Both the position numbers and the translations under genes were made by a program. 64,000 bases of DNA from the NCBI GenBank assembly GCA_964036665.1, contig OZ038531.1:13268168-13332167 (forward strand), given 5' to 3'. How positions within the stretch are numbered: the stretch's first letter is position 1; every line of letters begins with the position of its first letter. Source of the DNA: Gordius sp. MW1. Taxonomy: Eukaryota; Nematomorpha; Gordioida; Gordea; Gordiidae. Positions 29,451 through 42,100 of this stretch are shown here, in pieces. The notes beneath the pieces were generated by a model. It ran no database searches, was not told the origin of the DNA, and saw nothing but the letters and a program-made list of their open reading frames with translations.

Positions 29451-32400
29451 ATTTTTACTTTTTATCATCGAAACCACGTCTGAAAACGACAACTTTCATC
29501 GGATGCATACGGTTGAAAGAAAAATATGTGAAAAATTTTGAGGTAAAAATATTTATTTTTTTCGATTCTATGTGAAAGAGCATGAAAAAATATATAAAAG
29601 TAAGCCAATTTGAGAATCCTATTATCCTCGATTTACTTCCGAAAAGAGATTTTAAGCTGCCAGAACTATTCATTTTGACAAAAGACAACGTTTTATTGTT
29701 GCGATTAGTTTGTTGTATCGCAACGTGAGTGCTTAATTTTTGAAAACTGCTCTATGCGATTATGATTTCAAAGTAAATAGATTCTGATAAATTTTTACTT
29801 GGGATCATAGAAACCACGTCTGAAAACGACAACTTTCATCGGATGAATACGGTTCAAAGAAAAATATGTGAAAAATTTAGAGGTAAAAATATTTATTTTT
29901 TTCGATTCTATGTGAAAGAGCGTAAAAAAATATATAAAAGTAAGCCATTTGAGAATCCTATTATCCTCGATTGACTTCCGCAAAGAGGTTTTAAGCTGCG
30001 AGAACTATCATTTTGACAAAAGACAACGTTTTATTGTTGCGATTAGTTTGTTGTATCGCAACGTGAGTGCTTAATTTTTCAAAAATGCACTATGCGATCA
30101 TGATTTTAAAGTAATAGTTTTCTGATTCTGATAAATTTTTACTTTTTATCATCGAAACCACGTCTGAAAACGACAACTTTCATCAGATGCATACGGTTGA
30201 AAGAAAAATATGTGAAAAATTTTGAGGTAAAAATATTTATTTTTTTCGATTCTATGTGAAAGAGCGTAAAAAAATATATAAAAGTAAGCCAATTTGAGAA
30301 TCCTATTATCCTCGATTGACTTCCGCAAAGAGGTTTTAGGCTGCGAGAACTATCATTTTGACAAAAGACAACGTTTTATTGTTGCGATTAGTTTGTTGTA
30401 TCGCAACGTGAGTGCTTAATTTTTCAAAAATGCATTATGTGATCATGATTTCAAAGTAATAGTTTTCAGAATCTTATAAATTTTTACTTGGGATCATAGA
30501 AACCATGTCTGAAAACGACACCTTTCATCGGATGCATACGGTAGAAAGAAAAATATGTGAAAAATTTTGAGGTAAAAATATTTATTTTTTTTGATTCTAT
30601 GTAAAAGAGCATGAAAAAATATATAAAAGTAAGCCAATTTGAGAATCCTATTATTCTCGATTTACTTCCGAAAAGAGGTTTTAAGCAGAACTATCATTTT
30701 GACAAAAGACAACGTTTTATTGTTGCGATTAGTTTGTTGTATCGCAACGTGAGTGCTTAATTTTTCAAAAATGCACTATTCGATCATGATTTTAAAGTAA
30801 TAGTTTTCTGATTCAGATAAATTTTTACTTTTTATCATCGAAACCACGTCTGATAACGACAACTTTCATCGGATGCATACGGTTGAAAGAAAAATATGTA
30901 AAAAATTTTGAGGTAAAAATATTTATTTTTTTCGATTCTTTGTGAAAGAGCATGAAAAAATATATAAAAGTAAGCCAATTTGAGAATCCTATTATCCTCG
31001 ATTTACTTCCGAAAAGAGGTTTTAAGTTGCGAGAACTATCATTTTGACAAAAGACAACGTTTTATAGTTGCGATTAGTTTGTTGTATCGCAACGTGAGTG
31101 CTTAATTTTTCAAAAATGCACTATGCGATCATGATTTTAAAGTAATAGTTTTCTGATTCTGATAAATTTTTACTTTTTATCATCGAAACCACGTCTGAAA
31201 ACGACAACTTTCATCGGATGCATACGGTTGAAAGAAAAATATGTGAAAAATTTTGAGGTAAAAATATTTATTTTTTTCGATTCTATGTGAAAGAGCATGA
31301 AAAAATATATAAAAGTAAGCCAATTTGAGAATCCTATTATCCTCGATTTACTTCCGAAAAGAGATTTTAAGCTGCCAGAACTATTCATTTTGACAAAAGA
31401 CAACGTTTTATTGTTGCGATTAGTTTGTTGTATCGCAACGTGAGTGCTTAATTTTTGAAAACTGCTCTATGCGATTATGATTTCAAAGTAAATAGATTCT
31501 GATAAATTTTTACTTGGGATCATAGAAACCACGTCTGAAAACGACAACTTTCATCGGATGAATACGGTTCAAAGAAAAATATGTGAAAAATTTAGAGGTA
31601 AAAATATTTATTTTTTTCGATTCTATGTGAAAGAGCGTAAAAAAATATATAAAAGTAAGCCAATTTGAGAATCCTATTATCCTCGATTGACTTCCGCAAA
31701 GAGGTTTTAAGCTGCGAGAACTATCATTTTGACAAAAGACAACGTTTTATTGTTGCGATTAGTTTGTTGTATCGCAACGTGAGTGCTTAATTTTTCAAAA
31801 ATGCACTATGCGATCATGATTTTAAAGTAATAGTTTTCTGATTCTGATAAATTTTTACTTTTTATCATCGAAACCACGTCTAAAAACGACAACTTTCATC
31901 GGATGCATACGGTTGAAAGAAAAATATGTGAAAAATTTTGAGGTAAAAATATTTATTTTTTTCGATTCTATGTGAAAGAGCATGAAAAAATATATAAAAG
32001 TAAGCCAATTTGAGAATCCTATTATCCTCGATTTACTTCCGAAAAGAGATTTTAAGCTGCCAGAACTATTCATTTTGACAAAAGACAACGTTTTATTGTT
32101 GCGATTAGTTTGTTGTATCGCAACGTGAGTGCTTAATTTTTGAAAACTGCTCTATGCGATTATGATTTCAAAGTAAATAGATTCTGATAAATTTTTACTT
32201 GGGATCATAGAAACCACGTCTGAAAACGACAACTTTCATCGGATGAATACGGTTCAAAGAAAAATTTAGGAAAAATTTAGAGGTAAAAATATTTATTTTT
32301 TTCGATTCTATGTGAAAGAGCGTAAAAAAATATATAAAAGTAAGCCAATTTGAGAATCCTATTATCCTCGATTGACTTCCGCAAAGAGGTTTTAAGCTGC

Positions 32401-33452
32401 GAGAACTATCATTTTGACAAAAGACAACGTTTTATTGTTGCGATTAGTTTGTTGTATCGCAACGTGAGTGCTTAATTTTTCAAAAATGCACTATGCGATC
32501 ATGATTTTAAAGTAATAGTTTTCTGATTCTGATAAATTTTTACTTTTTATCATCGAAACCACGTCTGAAAACGACAACTTTCATCGGATGCATACGGTTG
32601 AAAGAAAAATATGTGAAAAATTTTGAGGTAAAAATATTTATTTTTTTCGATTCTATGTGAAAGAGCGTAAAAAAATATATAAAAGTAAGCCAATTTGTGA
32701 ATCCTATTATCCTCGATTGACTTCCGCAAAGAGGTTTTAGGCTGCGAGAACTATCATTTTGACAAAAGACAACGTTTTATTGTTGCGATTAGTTTGTTGT
32801 ATCGCAACGTGAGTGCTTAATTTTTCAAAAATGCATTATGTGATCATGATTTCAAAGTAATAGTTTTCAGAATCTTATAAATTTTTACTTGGGATCATAG
32901 AAACCATGTCTGAAAACGACACCTTTCATCGGATGCATACGGTAGAAAGAAAAATATGTGAAAAATTTTGAGGTAAAAATATTTATTTTTTTTGATTCTA
33001 TGTAAAAGAGCATGAAAAAATATATAAAAGTAAGCCAATTTGAGAATCCTATTATCCTCGATTTACTTCCGAAAAGAGGTTTTAAGCTGCGAGAACTATC
33101 ATTTTGACAAAAGACAACGTTTTATTGTTGCGATTAGTTTGTTGTATCGCAACGTGAGTGCTTAATTTTTCAAAAATGCACTATTCGATCATGATTTTAA
33201 AGTAATAGTTTTCTGATTCTGATAAATTTTTACTTTTTATCATCGAAACCACGTCTGATAACGACAACTTTCATCGGATGCATACGGTTGAAAGAAAAAT
33301 ATGTAAAAAATTTTGAGGTAAAAATATTTATTTTTTTCGATTCTTTGTGAAAGAGCATGAAAAAATATATAAAAGTAAGCCAATTTGAGAATCCTATTAT
33401 CCTCGATTTACTTCCGAAAAGAGGTTTTAAGCTGCGAGAACTATCATTTTGA

Positions 33453-33460
33453 CAAAAGAC
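33453..33460. repeat. Target-site duplication, left, first hAT-like copy
   Basis: The 8-bp sequence caaaagac lies directly before the element and is repeated directly after it at 34266-34273. Removing the element plus one copy restores the normal monomer junction gacaaaagacaacg. Eight base pairs is the length typical of the hAT superfamily. Confidence 0.93.
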
Positions 33461-34265
33461 CAGAGGTCAGATTTGTTAGGAATTTTCTGCCCGAACCCGG
33501 CCCGGTTCAATTCTCTAACCTCATTGCCCGCCCGAGCCCGCACGAACCCTTCTGGTGTCCGCCCGAAACATTAATGCTGCCCGAAATGCCCGGCCCGAAA
33601 TATTAAATTTGCCTGTTAGGCCCGAAATTTTGCGACCTAAAATTCTTTCAATATTTAAAAGTCGAATGAATTTTTCAAATGAAACTTTTGTACTTTAATT
33701 TTAATCCTAATTGGTCAAAAAACGTAGTATTTGGTCTTTCTAAGATATTTGAGCTTAGTGATAGCGATGAGTGATAAGGGAATAATAAAGGCGAATTGGA
33801 GAAGCCTTGTTAAATCATCTGTTAAAAAATTAAATGATATTAGAATGAAATTTAACACTTTCAGGCGTTGTATCAATTTGGGCGTGACGATTTTGTACTA
33901 AGTATAGACGGCACATGCGAATTACGAACAATGAAAGGGCTGCATAAATATAAATATTTTAATCCTTTCAATAACCTAGCTAGGGACTTGATGGAAATAA
34001 AGGGGTTCTGGCAAAAATTGTAAAAATAACTTGGGGACGGATGGCAATTTTGTAGCATTTTCATATGCAATTTAATGAAAAGTAACAAAAAAATACACTA
34101 TCTAAAAAATCTCATTAAGCCCGAATTGCCCGAATCCTATCTTCTTCTTGCCCGCCCGAGCCCGCCCGAAAATAAAAATTTAGGACAGTTGCCCGGCCTG
34201 ACCCAGCCCACGGGCCGGGCCGGGCCTGTTCGGGCAGCGGGCCGGGCCGGGCAATCTGATCTCTG
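33461..34265. mobile_element. Non-autonomous hAT-like DNA transposon, copy 1 (805 bp)
   Basis: The ends are inverted: the left end starts cagaggtcagatt and the reverse complement of the right end starts cagagatcagatt, giving a 13-bp terminal inverted repeat with one mismatch. The CAGAG start and the 8-bp target duplication are hallmarks of hAT transposons. About 140 bp inside each end is packed with GCCCG and GGGCCGGGCC motifs in opposite orientations, which resembles the subterminal transposase-binding repeats of hAT elements. The roughly 500-bp centre is AT-rich with no coding sequence I recognise, so the element would depend on transposase supplied from elsewhere. Its GC-rich ends stand out sharply from the satellite. 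The open frames crossing it are chance frames. Confidence 0.9.
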
Positions 34266-34273
34266 CAAAAGAC
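34266..34273. repeat. Target-site duplication, right, first hAT-like copy
   Basis: Second copy of caaaagac directly after the terminal ctctg of the element. It continues into the normal satellite sequence aacgttttattg. Confidence 0.93.
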
Positions 34274-35308
34274 AACGTTTTATTGTTGCGATTAGTTTGT
34301 TGTATCGCAACGTGAGTGCTTAATTTTTCAAAAATGCACTATGCGATCATGATTTTAAAGTAATAGTTTTCTGATTCTGATAAATTTTTACTTTTTATCA
34401 TCGAAACCACGTCTGAAAACGACAACTTTCATCGGATGCATACGGTTGAAAGAAAAATATGTGAAAAATTTTGAGGTAAAAATATTTATTTTTTTCGATT
34501 CTATGTGAAAGAGCGTAAAAAAATATATAAAAGTAAGCCAATTTGAGAATCCTATTATCCTCGATTGACTTCCGCAAAGAGGTTTTAGGCTGCGAGAACT
34601 ATCATTTTGACAAAAGACAACGTTTTATTGTTGCGATTAGTTTGTTGTATCGCAACGTGAGTGCTTAATTTTTCAAAAATGCATTATGTGATCATGATTT
34701 CAAAGTAATAGTTTTCAGAATCTTATAAATTTTTACTTGGGATCATAGAAACCATGTCTGAAAACGACACCTTTCATCGGATGCATACGGTAGAAAGAAA
34801 AATATGTGAAAAATTTTAAGGTAAAAATATTTATTTTTTTTGATTCTATGTAAAAGAGCATGAAAAAATATATAAAAGTAAGCCAATTTGAGAATCCTAT
34901 TATCCTCGATTTACTTCCGAAAAGAGGTTTTAAGCTGCGAGAACTATCATTTTGACAAAAGACAACGTTTTATTGTTGCGATTAGTTTGTTGTATCGCAA
35001 CGTGAGTGCTTAATTTTTCAAAAATGCACTATTCGATCATGATTTTAAAGTAATAGTTTTCTGATTCTGATAAATTTTTACTTTTTATCATCGAAACCAC
35101 GTCTGATAACGACAACTTTCATCGGATGCATACGGTTGAAAGAAAAATATGTGAAAAATTTTGAGGTAAAAATATTTATTTTTTTTGATTCTTTGTGAAA
35201 GAGCATGAAAAAATATATAAAAGTAAGCCAATTTGAGAATCCTATTATCCTCGATTTACTTCCGAAAAGAGGTTTTAAGCTGCGAGAACTATCATTTTGA
35301 CAAAAGAC
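34266..35308. repeat. Three satellite monomers between the two hAT-like copies
   Basis: These 1043 bp equal three 345-bp monomers (1035 bp) plus the 8-bp target duplication. Their variants (tttaggctgcgag, cagaatcttataa, gtctgataacg) match those of the three monomers left of the first element. This segment and the 805-bp element make up the 1848-bp duplicated unit. No gene is present. Confidence 0.95.
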
Positions 35309-36113
35309 CAGAGGTCAGATTTGTTAGGAATTTTCTGCCCGAACCCGGCCCGGTTCAATTCTCTAACCTCATTGCCCGCCCGAGCCCGCACGAACCCTTC
35401 TGGTGTCCGCCCGAAACATTAATGCTGCCCGAAATGCCCGGCCCGAAATATTAAATTTGCCTGTTAGGCCCGAAATTTTGCGACCTAAAATTCTTTCAAT
35501 ATTTAAAAGTCGAATGAATTTTTCAAATGAAACTTTTGTACTTTAATTTTAATCCTAATTGGTCAAAAAACGTAGTATTTGGTCTTTCTAAGATATTTGA
35601 GCTTAGTGATAGCGATGAGTGATAAGGGAATAATAAAGGCGAATTGGAGAAGCCTTGTTAAATCATCTGTTAAAAAATTAAATGATATTAGAATGAAATT
35701 TAACACTTTCAGGCGTTGTATCAATTTGGGCGTGACGATTTTGTACTAAGTATAGACGGCACATGCGAATTACGAACAATGAAAGGGCTGCATAAATATA
35801 AATATTTTAATCCTTTCAATAACCTAGCTAGGGACTTGATGGAAATAAAGGGGTTCTGGCAAAAATTGTAAAAATAACTTGGGGACGGATGGCAATTTTG
35901 TAGCATTTTCATATGCAATTTAATGAAAAGTAACAAAAAAATACACTATCTAAAAAATCTCATTAAGCCCGAATTGCCCGAATCCTATCTTCTTCTTGCC
36001 CGCCCGAGCCCGCCCGAAAATAAAAATTTAGGACAGTTGCCCGGCCCGACCCGGCCCACGGGCCGGGCCGGGCCTGTTCGGGCAGCGGGCCGGGCCGGGC
36101 AATCTGATCTCTG
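35309..36113. mobile_element. Non-autonomous hAT-like DNA transposon, copy 2 (805 bp)
   Basis: Same length, ends, subterminal GCCCG clusters and AT-rich non-coding centre as the copy at 33461-34265, and flanked by the same octamer caaaagac (35301-35308 and 36114-36121). By eye it differs from copy 1 at two positions only. At both, this copy has CG where copy 1 has TG or CA. It arose by duplication of the surrounding array. Confidence 0.92.
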
Positions 36114-39100
36114 CAAAAGACAACGTTTTATTGTTGCGATTAGTTTGTTGTATCGCAACGTGAGTGCTTAATTTTTCAAAAATGCACTATGCGATCATGA
36201 TTTTAAAGTAATAGTTTTCTGATTCTGATAAATTTTTACTTTTTATCATCGAAACCACGTCTGAAAACGACAACTTTCATCGGATGCATACGGTTGAAAG
36301 AAATATATGTGAAAAATTTTGAGGTAAAAATATTTATTTTTTTCGATTCTATGTGAAAGAGCGTAAAAAAATATATAAAAGTAAGCCAATTTGAGAATCC
36401 TATTATCCTCGATTGACTTCCGCAAAGAGGTTTTAGGCTGCGAGAACTATCATTTTGACAAAAGACAACGTTTTATTGTTGCGATTAGTTTGTTGTATCG
36501 CAACGTGAGTGCTTAATTTTTCAAAAATGCATTATGTGATCATGATTTCAAAGTAATAGTTTTCAGAATCTTATAAATTTTTACTTGGGATCATAGAAAC
36601 CATGTCTGAAAACGACACCTTTCATCGGATGCATACGGTAGAAAGAAAAATATGTGAAAAATTTTGAGGTAAAAATATTTATTTTTTTTGATTCTATGTA
36701 AAAGAGCATGAAAAAATATATAAAAGTAAGCCAATTTGAGAATCCTATTATCCTCAATTTACTTCCGAAAAGAGGTTTTAAGCTGCGAGAACTATCATTT
36801 TGACAAAAGACAACGTTTTATTGTTGCGATTAGTTTGTTGTATCGCAACGTGAGTGCTTAATTTTTCAAAAATGCACTATTCGATCATGATTTTAAAGTA
36901 ATAGTTTTCTGATTCTGATAAATTTTTACTTTTTATCATCGAAACCACGTCTGAAAACGACAACTTTCATCGGATGCATACGGTTGAAAGAAAAATATGT
37001 GAAAAATTTGAGGTAAAAATATTTATTTTTTTCGATTCTATGTGAAAGAGCGTAAAAAAATATATAAAAGTAAGCCAATTTAAGAATCCTATTATCCTCG
37101 ATTGACTTCCGCAAAGAGGTTTTAAGCTGCGAGAACTATCATTTTGACAAAAGACAACGTTTTATTGTTGCGATTAGTTTGTTGTATCGCAACGTGAGTG
37201 CTTAATTTTTCAAAAATTCACTATGCGATAATGATTTTAAAGTAATAGTTTTCTGATTCTGATAAATTTTTACTTTTTATCATCGAAACCACGTCTGAAG
37301 ACGACAACTTTCATCGGATGCATACGGTTGAAAGAAAAATATGTGAAAAATTTTGAGGTAAAAATATTTATTTTTTTTGATACTATGTGAAACCGCATGA
37401 AAAAATATATAAAAGTAAGCCAATTTGAGAATCCTATTATCCTCGATTGACTTGCGCAAAGAGGTTTTAAGCTGCGAGAACTATCATTTTGACAAAAGAC
37501 AACGTTTTATTGTTGCGATTAGTTTGTTGTATCGCAACGTGAGTGCTTAATTTTTGAAAACCGCTCTATGCGATTATGATTTCAAAGTAATAGTTTTTAG
37601 AGTCTGATAAATTTTTACTTGGGATCATAGAAACCACGTCTGAAAACGACAACTTTCATCGGATGAATACGGTTCAAAGAAAAATATGTGTAAAATTTTG
37701 AGGTAAAAATATTTATTTTTTTCGATTCTATGTGAAAGAGCGTAAAAAAATATATAAAAGTAAGCCAATTTGAGAATCCTATTATCCTCGATTGACTTCC
37801 GCAAAGAGGTTTTAAGCTGCGAGAACTATCATTTTGACAAAAGACAACGTTTTATTTTTGCGATTAGTTTGTTGTATCGCAACGTGAGTGCTTAATTTTT
37901 CAAAAATGCATTATGTGATCATGATTTCAAAGTAATAATTTTCAGATTCTGATAATTTTTTACTTGGGATCATAGAAACCATGTCTGAAAACGACACCTT
38001 TCATCGGATGCATACGGTAGAAAGAAAAATATGTGAAAAATTTTGAGGTAAAAATATTTATTTTTTTCGATTCTATGTAAAAGAGCATGAAAAAATATAT
38101 AAAATTAAGCCAATTTGAGAATGCTATTATCCTCGTTTTACTTCCGAAAAGAGGTTTTAAGCTGCGAGAACTATCATTTTGACAAAAGACAACGTTTTAT
38201 TGTTGCGATTAGTTTGTTGTATCGCAACGTGAGTGCTTAATTTTTTAAAATGCACTATGCGATCATGATTTTAAAGTAATAGTTTTCTGATTCTGATAAA
38301 TTTTTACTTTTTATCATCGAAACCACGTCTGAAAACGACAACTGTCATCGGATGCATACGGTTGAAAGAAAAATATGTGAAAAATTTTGAGGTAAAAATA
38401 TTTATTTTTTTCGATACTATGTGAAACCGCATGAAAAAATATATAAAAGTAAGCCAATTTGAGAATCCTATTATCCTCGATTTACTTCCGAAAAGAGGTT
38501 TTGAGCTGCGAGAACTATCATTTTGACAAAAGACAACGTTTTATTGTTGCGATTAGTTTGTTGTATCGCAACGTGAGTGCTTAATTTTTGAAAACTGCTC
38601 TATGCGATTATGATTTCAAAGTAATAGTTTTTAGATTCTGATAAATTTTTACTTGGGATCATAGAAACCACGTCTGAAAACGACAACTTTCATCGGATGA
38701 ATACGGTTCAAAGAAAAATATGTGAAAAATTTTGAGGTAAAAATATTTATTTTTTTCGATTCTATGTGAAAGAGCGTAAAAAAATATATAAAAGTAAGCC
38801 AATTTGAGAATCCTATTATCCTCGATTGACTTCCGCAAAGAGGTTTTAAGCTGCCAGAACTATCATTTCGACAAAAGACAACGTTTTATTGTTGCGATTA
38901 GTTTGTTGTATCGCAACGTGAGTGCTTAATTTTTCAAAAATTCACTATGCGATCATGATTTTAAAGTAATAGTTTTCTGATTCTGATAAATTTTTACTTT
39001 TTATCATCGAAACCACGTCTGAAGACGACAACTTTCATCGGATGCATACGGTTGAAAGAAAAATATGTGAAAAATTTTGAGGTAAAAATATTTATTTTTT

Positions 39101-42100
39101 TTGATACTATGTGAAACCGCATGAAAAAATATATAAAAGTAAGCCAATTTGAGAATCCTATTATCCTCGATTGACTTGCGCAAAGAGGTTTTAAGCTGCG
39201 AGAACTATCATTTTGACAAAAGACAACGTTTTATTGTTGCGATTAGTTTGTTGTATCGCAACGTGAGTGCTTAATTTTTGAAAACCGCTCTATGCGATTA
39301 TGATTTCAAAGTAATAGTTTTTAGAGTCTGATAAATTTTTACTTGGGATCATAGAAACTACGTCTGAAAACGACAACTTTCATCGGATGAATACGGTTCA
39401 AAGAAAAAAATGTGTAAAATTTTGAGGTAAAAATATTTATTTTTTTCGATTCTATGTGAAAGAGCGTAAAAAAATATATAAAAGTAAGCCAATTTGAGAA
39501 TCCTATTATCCTCGATTGACTTCCGCAAAGAGGTTTTAAGCTGCGAGAACTATCATTTTGACAAAAGACAACGTTTTATTTTTGCGATTAGTTTGTTGTA
39601 TCGCAACGTGAGTGCTTAATTTTTGAAAACCGCTCTATGCGATTATGATTTCAAAGTAATAGTTTTTAGAGTCTGATAAATTTTTACTTGGGATCATAGA
39701 AACCACGTCTGAAAACGACAACTTTCATCGGATGAATACGGTTCAAAGAAAAAAATGTGTAAAATTTTGAGGTAAAAATATTTATTTTTTTCGATTCTAT
39801 GTGAAAGAGCGTAAAAAAATATATAAAAGTAAGCCAATTTGAGAATCCTATTATCCTCGATTGACTTCCGCAAAGAGGTTTTAAGCTGCGAGAACTATCA
39901 TTTTGACAAAAGACAACGTTTTATTTTTGCGATTAGTTTGTTGTATCGCAACGTGAGTGCTTAATTTTTCAAAAATGCATTATGTGATCATGATTTCAAA
40001 GTAATAATTTTCAGATTCTGATAATTTTTTACTTGGGATCATAGAAACCATGTCTGAAAACGACACCTTTCATCGGATGCATACGGTAGAAAGAAAAATA
40101 TGTGAAAAATTTTGAGGTAAAAATATTTATTTTTTTCGATTCTATGTAAAAGAGCATGAAAAAATATATAAAATTAAGCCAATTTGAGAATGCTATTATC
40201 CTCGATTTACTTCCGAAAAGAGGTTTTAAGCTGCGAGAACTATCATTTTGACAAAAGACAACGTTTTATTGTTGCGATTAGTTTGTTGTATCGCAACGTG
40301 AGTGCTTAATTTTTCAAAAATGCACTATGCGATCATGATTTTAAAGTAATAGTTTTCTGATTCTGATAAATTTTTACTTTTTATCATCGAAACCACGTCT
40401 GAAGACGACAACTTTCATCGGATGCATACGGTTGAAAGAAAAATATGTGAAAAATTTTGAGGTAAAAATATTTATTTTTTTTGATACTATGTGAAACCGC
40501 ATGAAAAAATATATAAAAGTAAGCCAATTTGAGAATCCTATTATCCTCGATTGACTTGCGCAAAGAGGTTTTAAGCTGCGAGAACTATCATTTTGACAAA
40601 AGACAACGTTTTATTGTTGCGATTAGTTTGTTGTATCGCAAAGTGAGTGCTTAATTTTTGAAAACCGCTCTATGCGATTATGATTTCAAAGTAATAGTTT
40701 TTAGAGTCTGATAAATTTTTACTTGGGATCATAGAAACCACGTCTGAAAACGACAACTTTCATCGGATGAATACGGTTCAAAGAAAAATATGTGTAAAAT
40801 TTTGAGGTAAAAATATTTATTTTTTTCGATTCTATGTGAAAGAGCGTAAAAAAATATATAAAAGTAAGCCAATTTGAGAATCCTATTATCCTCGATTGAC
40901 TTCCGCAAAGAGGTTTTAAGCTGCGAGAACTATCATTTTGACAAAAGACAACGTTTTATTTTTGCGATTAGTTTGTTGTATCGCAACGTGAGTGCTTAAT
41001 TTTTCAAAAATGCATTATGTGATCATGATTTCAAAGTAATAATTTTCAGATTCTGATAATTTTTTTATGGGATCATAGAAACCATGTCTGAAAACGACAC
41101 CTTTCATCGGATGCATACGGTAGAAAGAAAAATATGTGAAAAATTTTGAGGTAAAAATATTTATTTTTTTCGATTCTTTGTGAAAGAGCATGAAAAAATA
41201 TATAAAAGTAAGCCAATTTGAGAATCCTATTATCCTCGATTTACTTCCGAAAAGAGGTTTTAAGCTGCGAGAACTATCATTTTGACAAAAGGCAACGTTT
41301 TATTGTTGCGATTAGTTTGTTGTATCGCAACGTGAGTGCTTAATTTTTTAAAATGCACTATGCGATCATGATTTTAAAGTAATAGTTTTCTGATTCTGAT
41401 AAATTTTAACTTTTTATCATCGAAACCACGTCTGAAAACGACAACTGTCATCGGATGCATACGGTTGAAAGAAAAATATGTGAAAAATTTTGAGGTAAAA
41501 ATATTTATTTTTTTCGATACTATGTGAAACCGCATGAAAAAATATATAAAAGTAAGCCAATTTGAGAATCCTATTATCCTCGATTTACTTCCGAAAAGAG
41601 GTTTTGAGCTGCGAGAACTATCATTTTGACAAAAGACAACGTTTTATTGTTGCGAGTTTGTTGTATCGCAACGTGAGTGCTTAATTTTTGAAAACTGCTC
41701 TATGCGATTATGATTTCAAAGTAATAGTTTTTAGATTCTGATAAATTTTTACTTGGGATAATAGAAACCACGTCTGAAAACGACAACTTTCATCGGATGA
41801 ATACGGTTCAAAGAAAAATATGTGAAAAATTTTGAGGTAAAAATATTTATTTTTTTCGATTCTATGTGAAAGAGCGTAAAAAAATATATAAAAGTAAGCC
41901 AATTTGAGAATCCTATTATCCTCGATTGACTTCCGCAAAGAGGTTTTAAGCTGCGAGAACTATCATTTCGACAAAAGACAACGTTTTATTGTTGCGATTA
42001 GTTTGTTGTATCGCAACGTGAGTGCCTAATTTTTCAAAAATTCACTATGCGATCATGATTTTAAAGTAATAGTTTTCTGATTCTGATAAATTTTTACTTT

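Larger units (their letters stand above)
1..33460. repeat. 345-bp satellite array, left block
   Basis: Head-to-tail satellite of about 97 monomers with a period of 343-346 bp. For example, the motif aaagacaacg and its variants start at 321, 666, 1010 and 1355. The composition is roughly 70% A+T. Every monomer carries the same landmarks in order: an inverted repeat gttgcgat/atcgcaac, a variable tgcactatgcgatcatg segment, a gataaatttttact segment, aaccacgtctgaaaacgac, tcatcggatg, a TATA-like atatataaaag, and gaggttttaagctgcgagaa. Diagnostic changes in the second and third segments define at least four or five monomer classes. Odd monomers include a short one (period 320) at the left edge, a shortened one near 15283 and lengthened ones near 7310-7380 and 12180-12250. 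No gene lies here. All open frames are short, recur with the period and have no recognisable domain. Confidence 0.97.
33461..36113. repeat. 1848-bp tandem duplication carrying the transposon
   Basis: The two transposon copies start 1848 bp apart (33461 and 35309), which equals 805 bp of element, 8 bp of target duplication and 1035 bp of satellite. Both sit at the same base of the monomer with the same flanking octamer, and the flanking monomers match class by class. Duplication of a preloaded array segment explains this; two separate insertions do not. The two transposon copies differ by only two bases that I could find, at 34199 and 34205. Confidence 0.92.

Noticed and set aside
1-33460. CRISPR-like array of regular repeats
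   Set aside because: The repeat unit is about 345 bp with no unique spacers, and the context is eukaryotic. It is a satellite.
33385-33606. 73-codon frame entering the hAT-like element, and the 71- and 82-codon frames inside it
   Set aside because: They join satellite and transposon sequence, follow the GCCCG repeat composition (Pro/Gly/Arg-rich) and show no transposase motif.
33461-36113. Two independent transposon insertions at the same site
   Set aside because: Identical position, octamer and flanking monomer classes, and only two base differences, make one insertion followed by block duplication far simpler.
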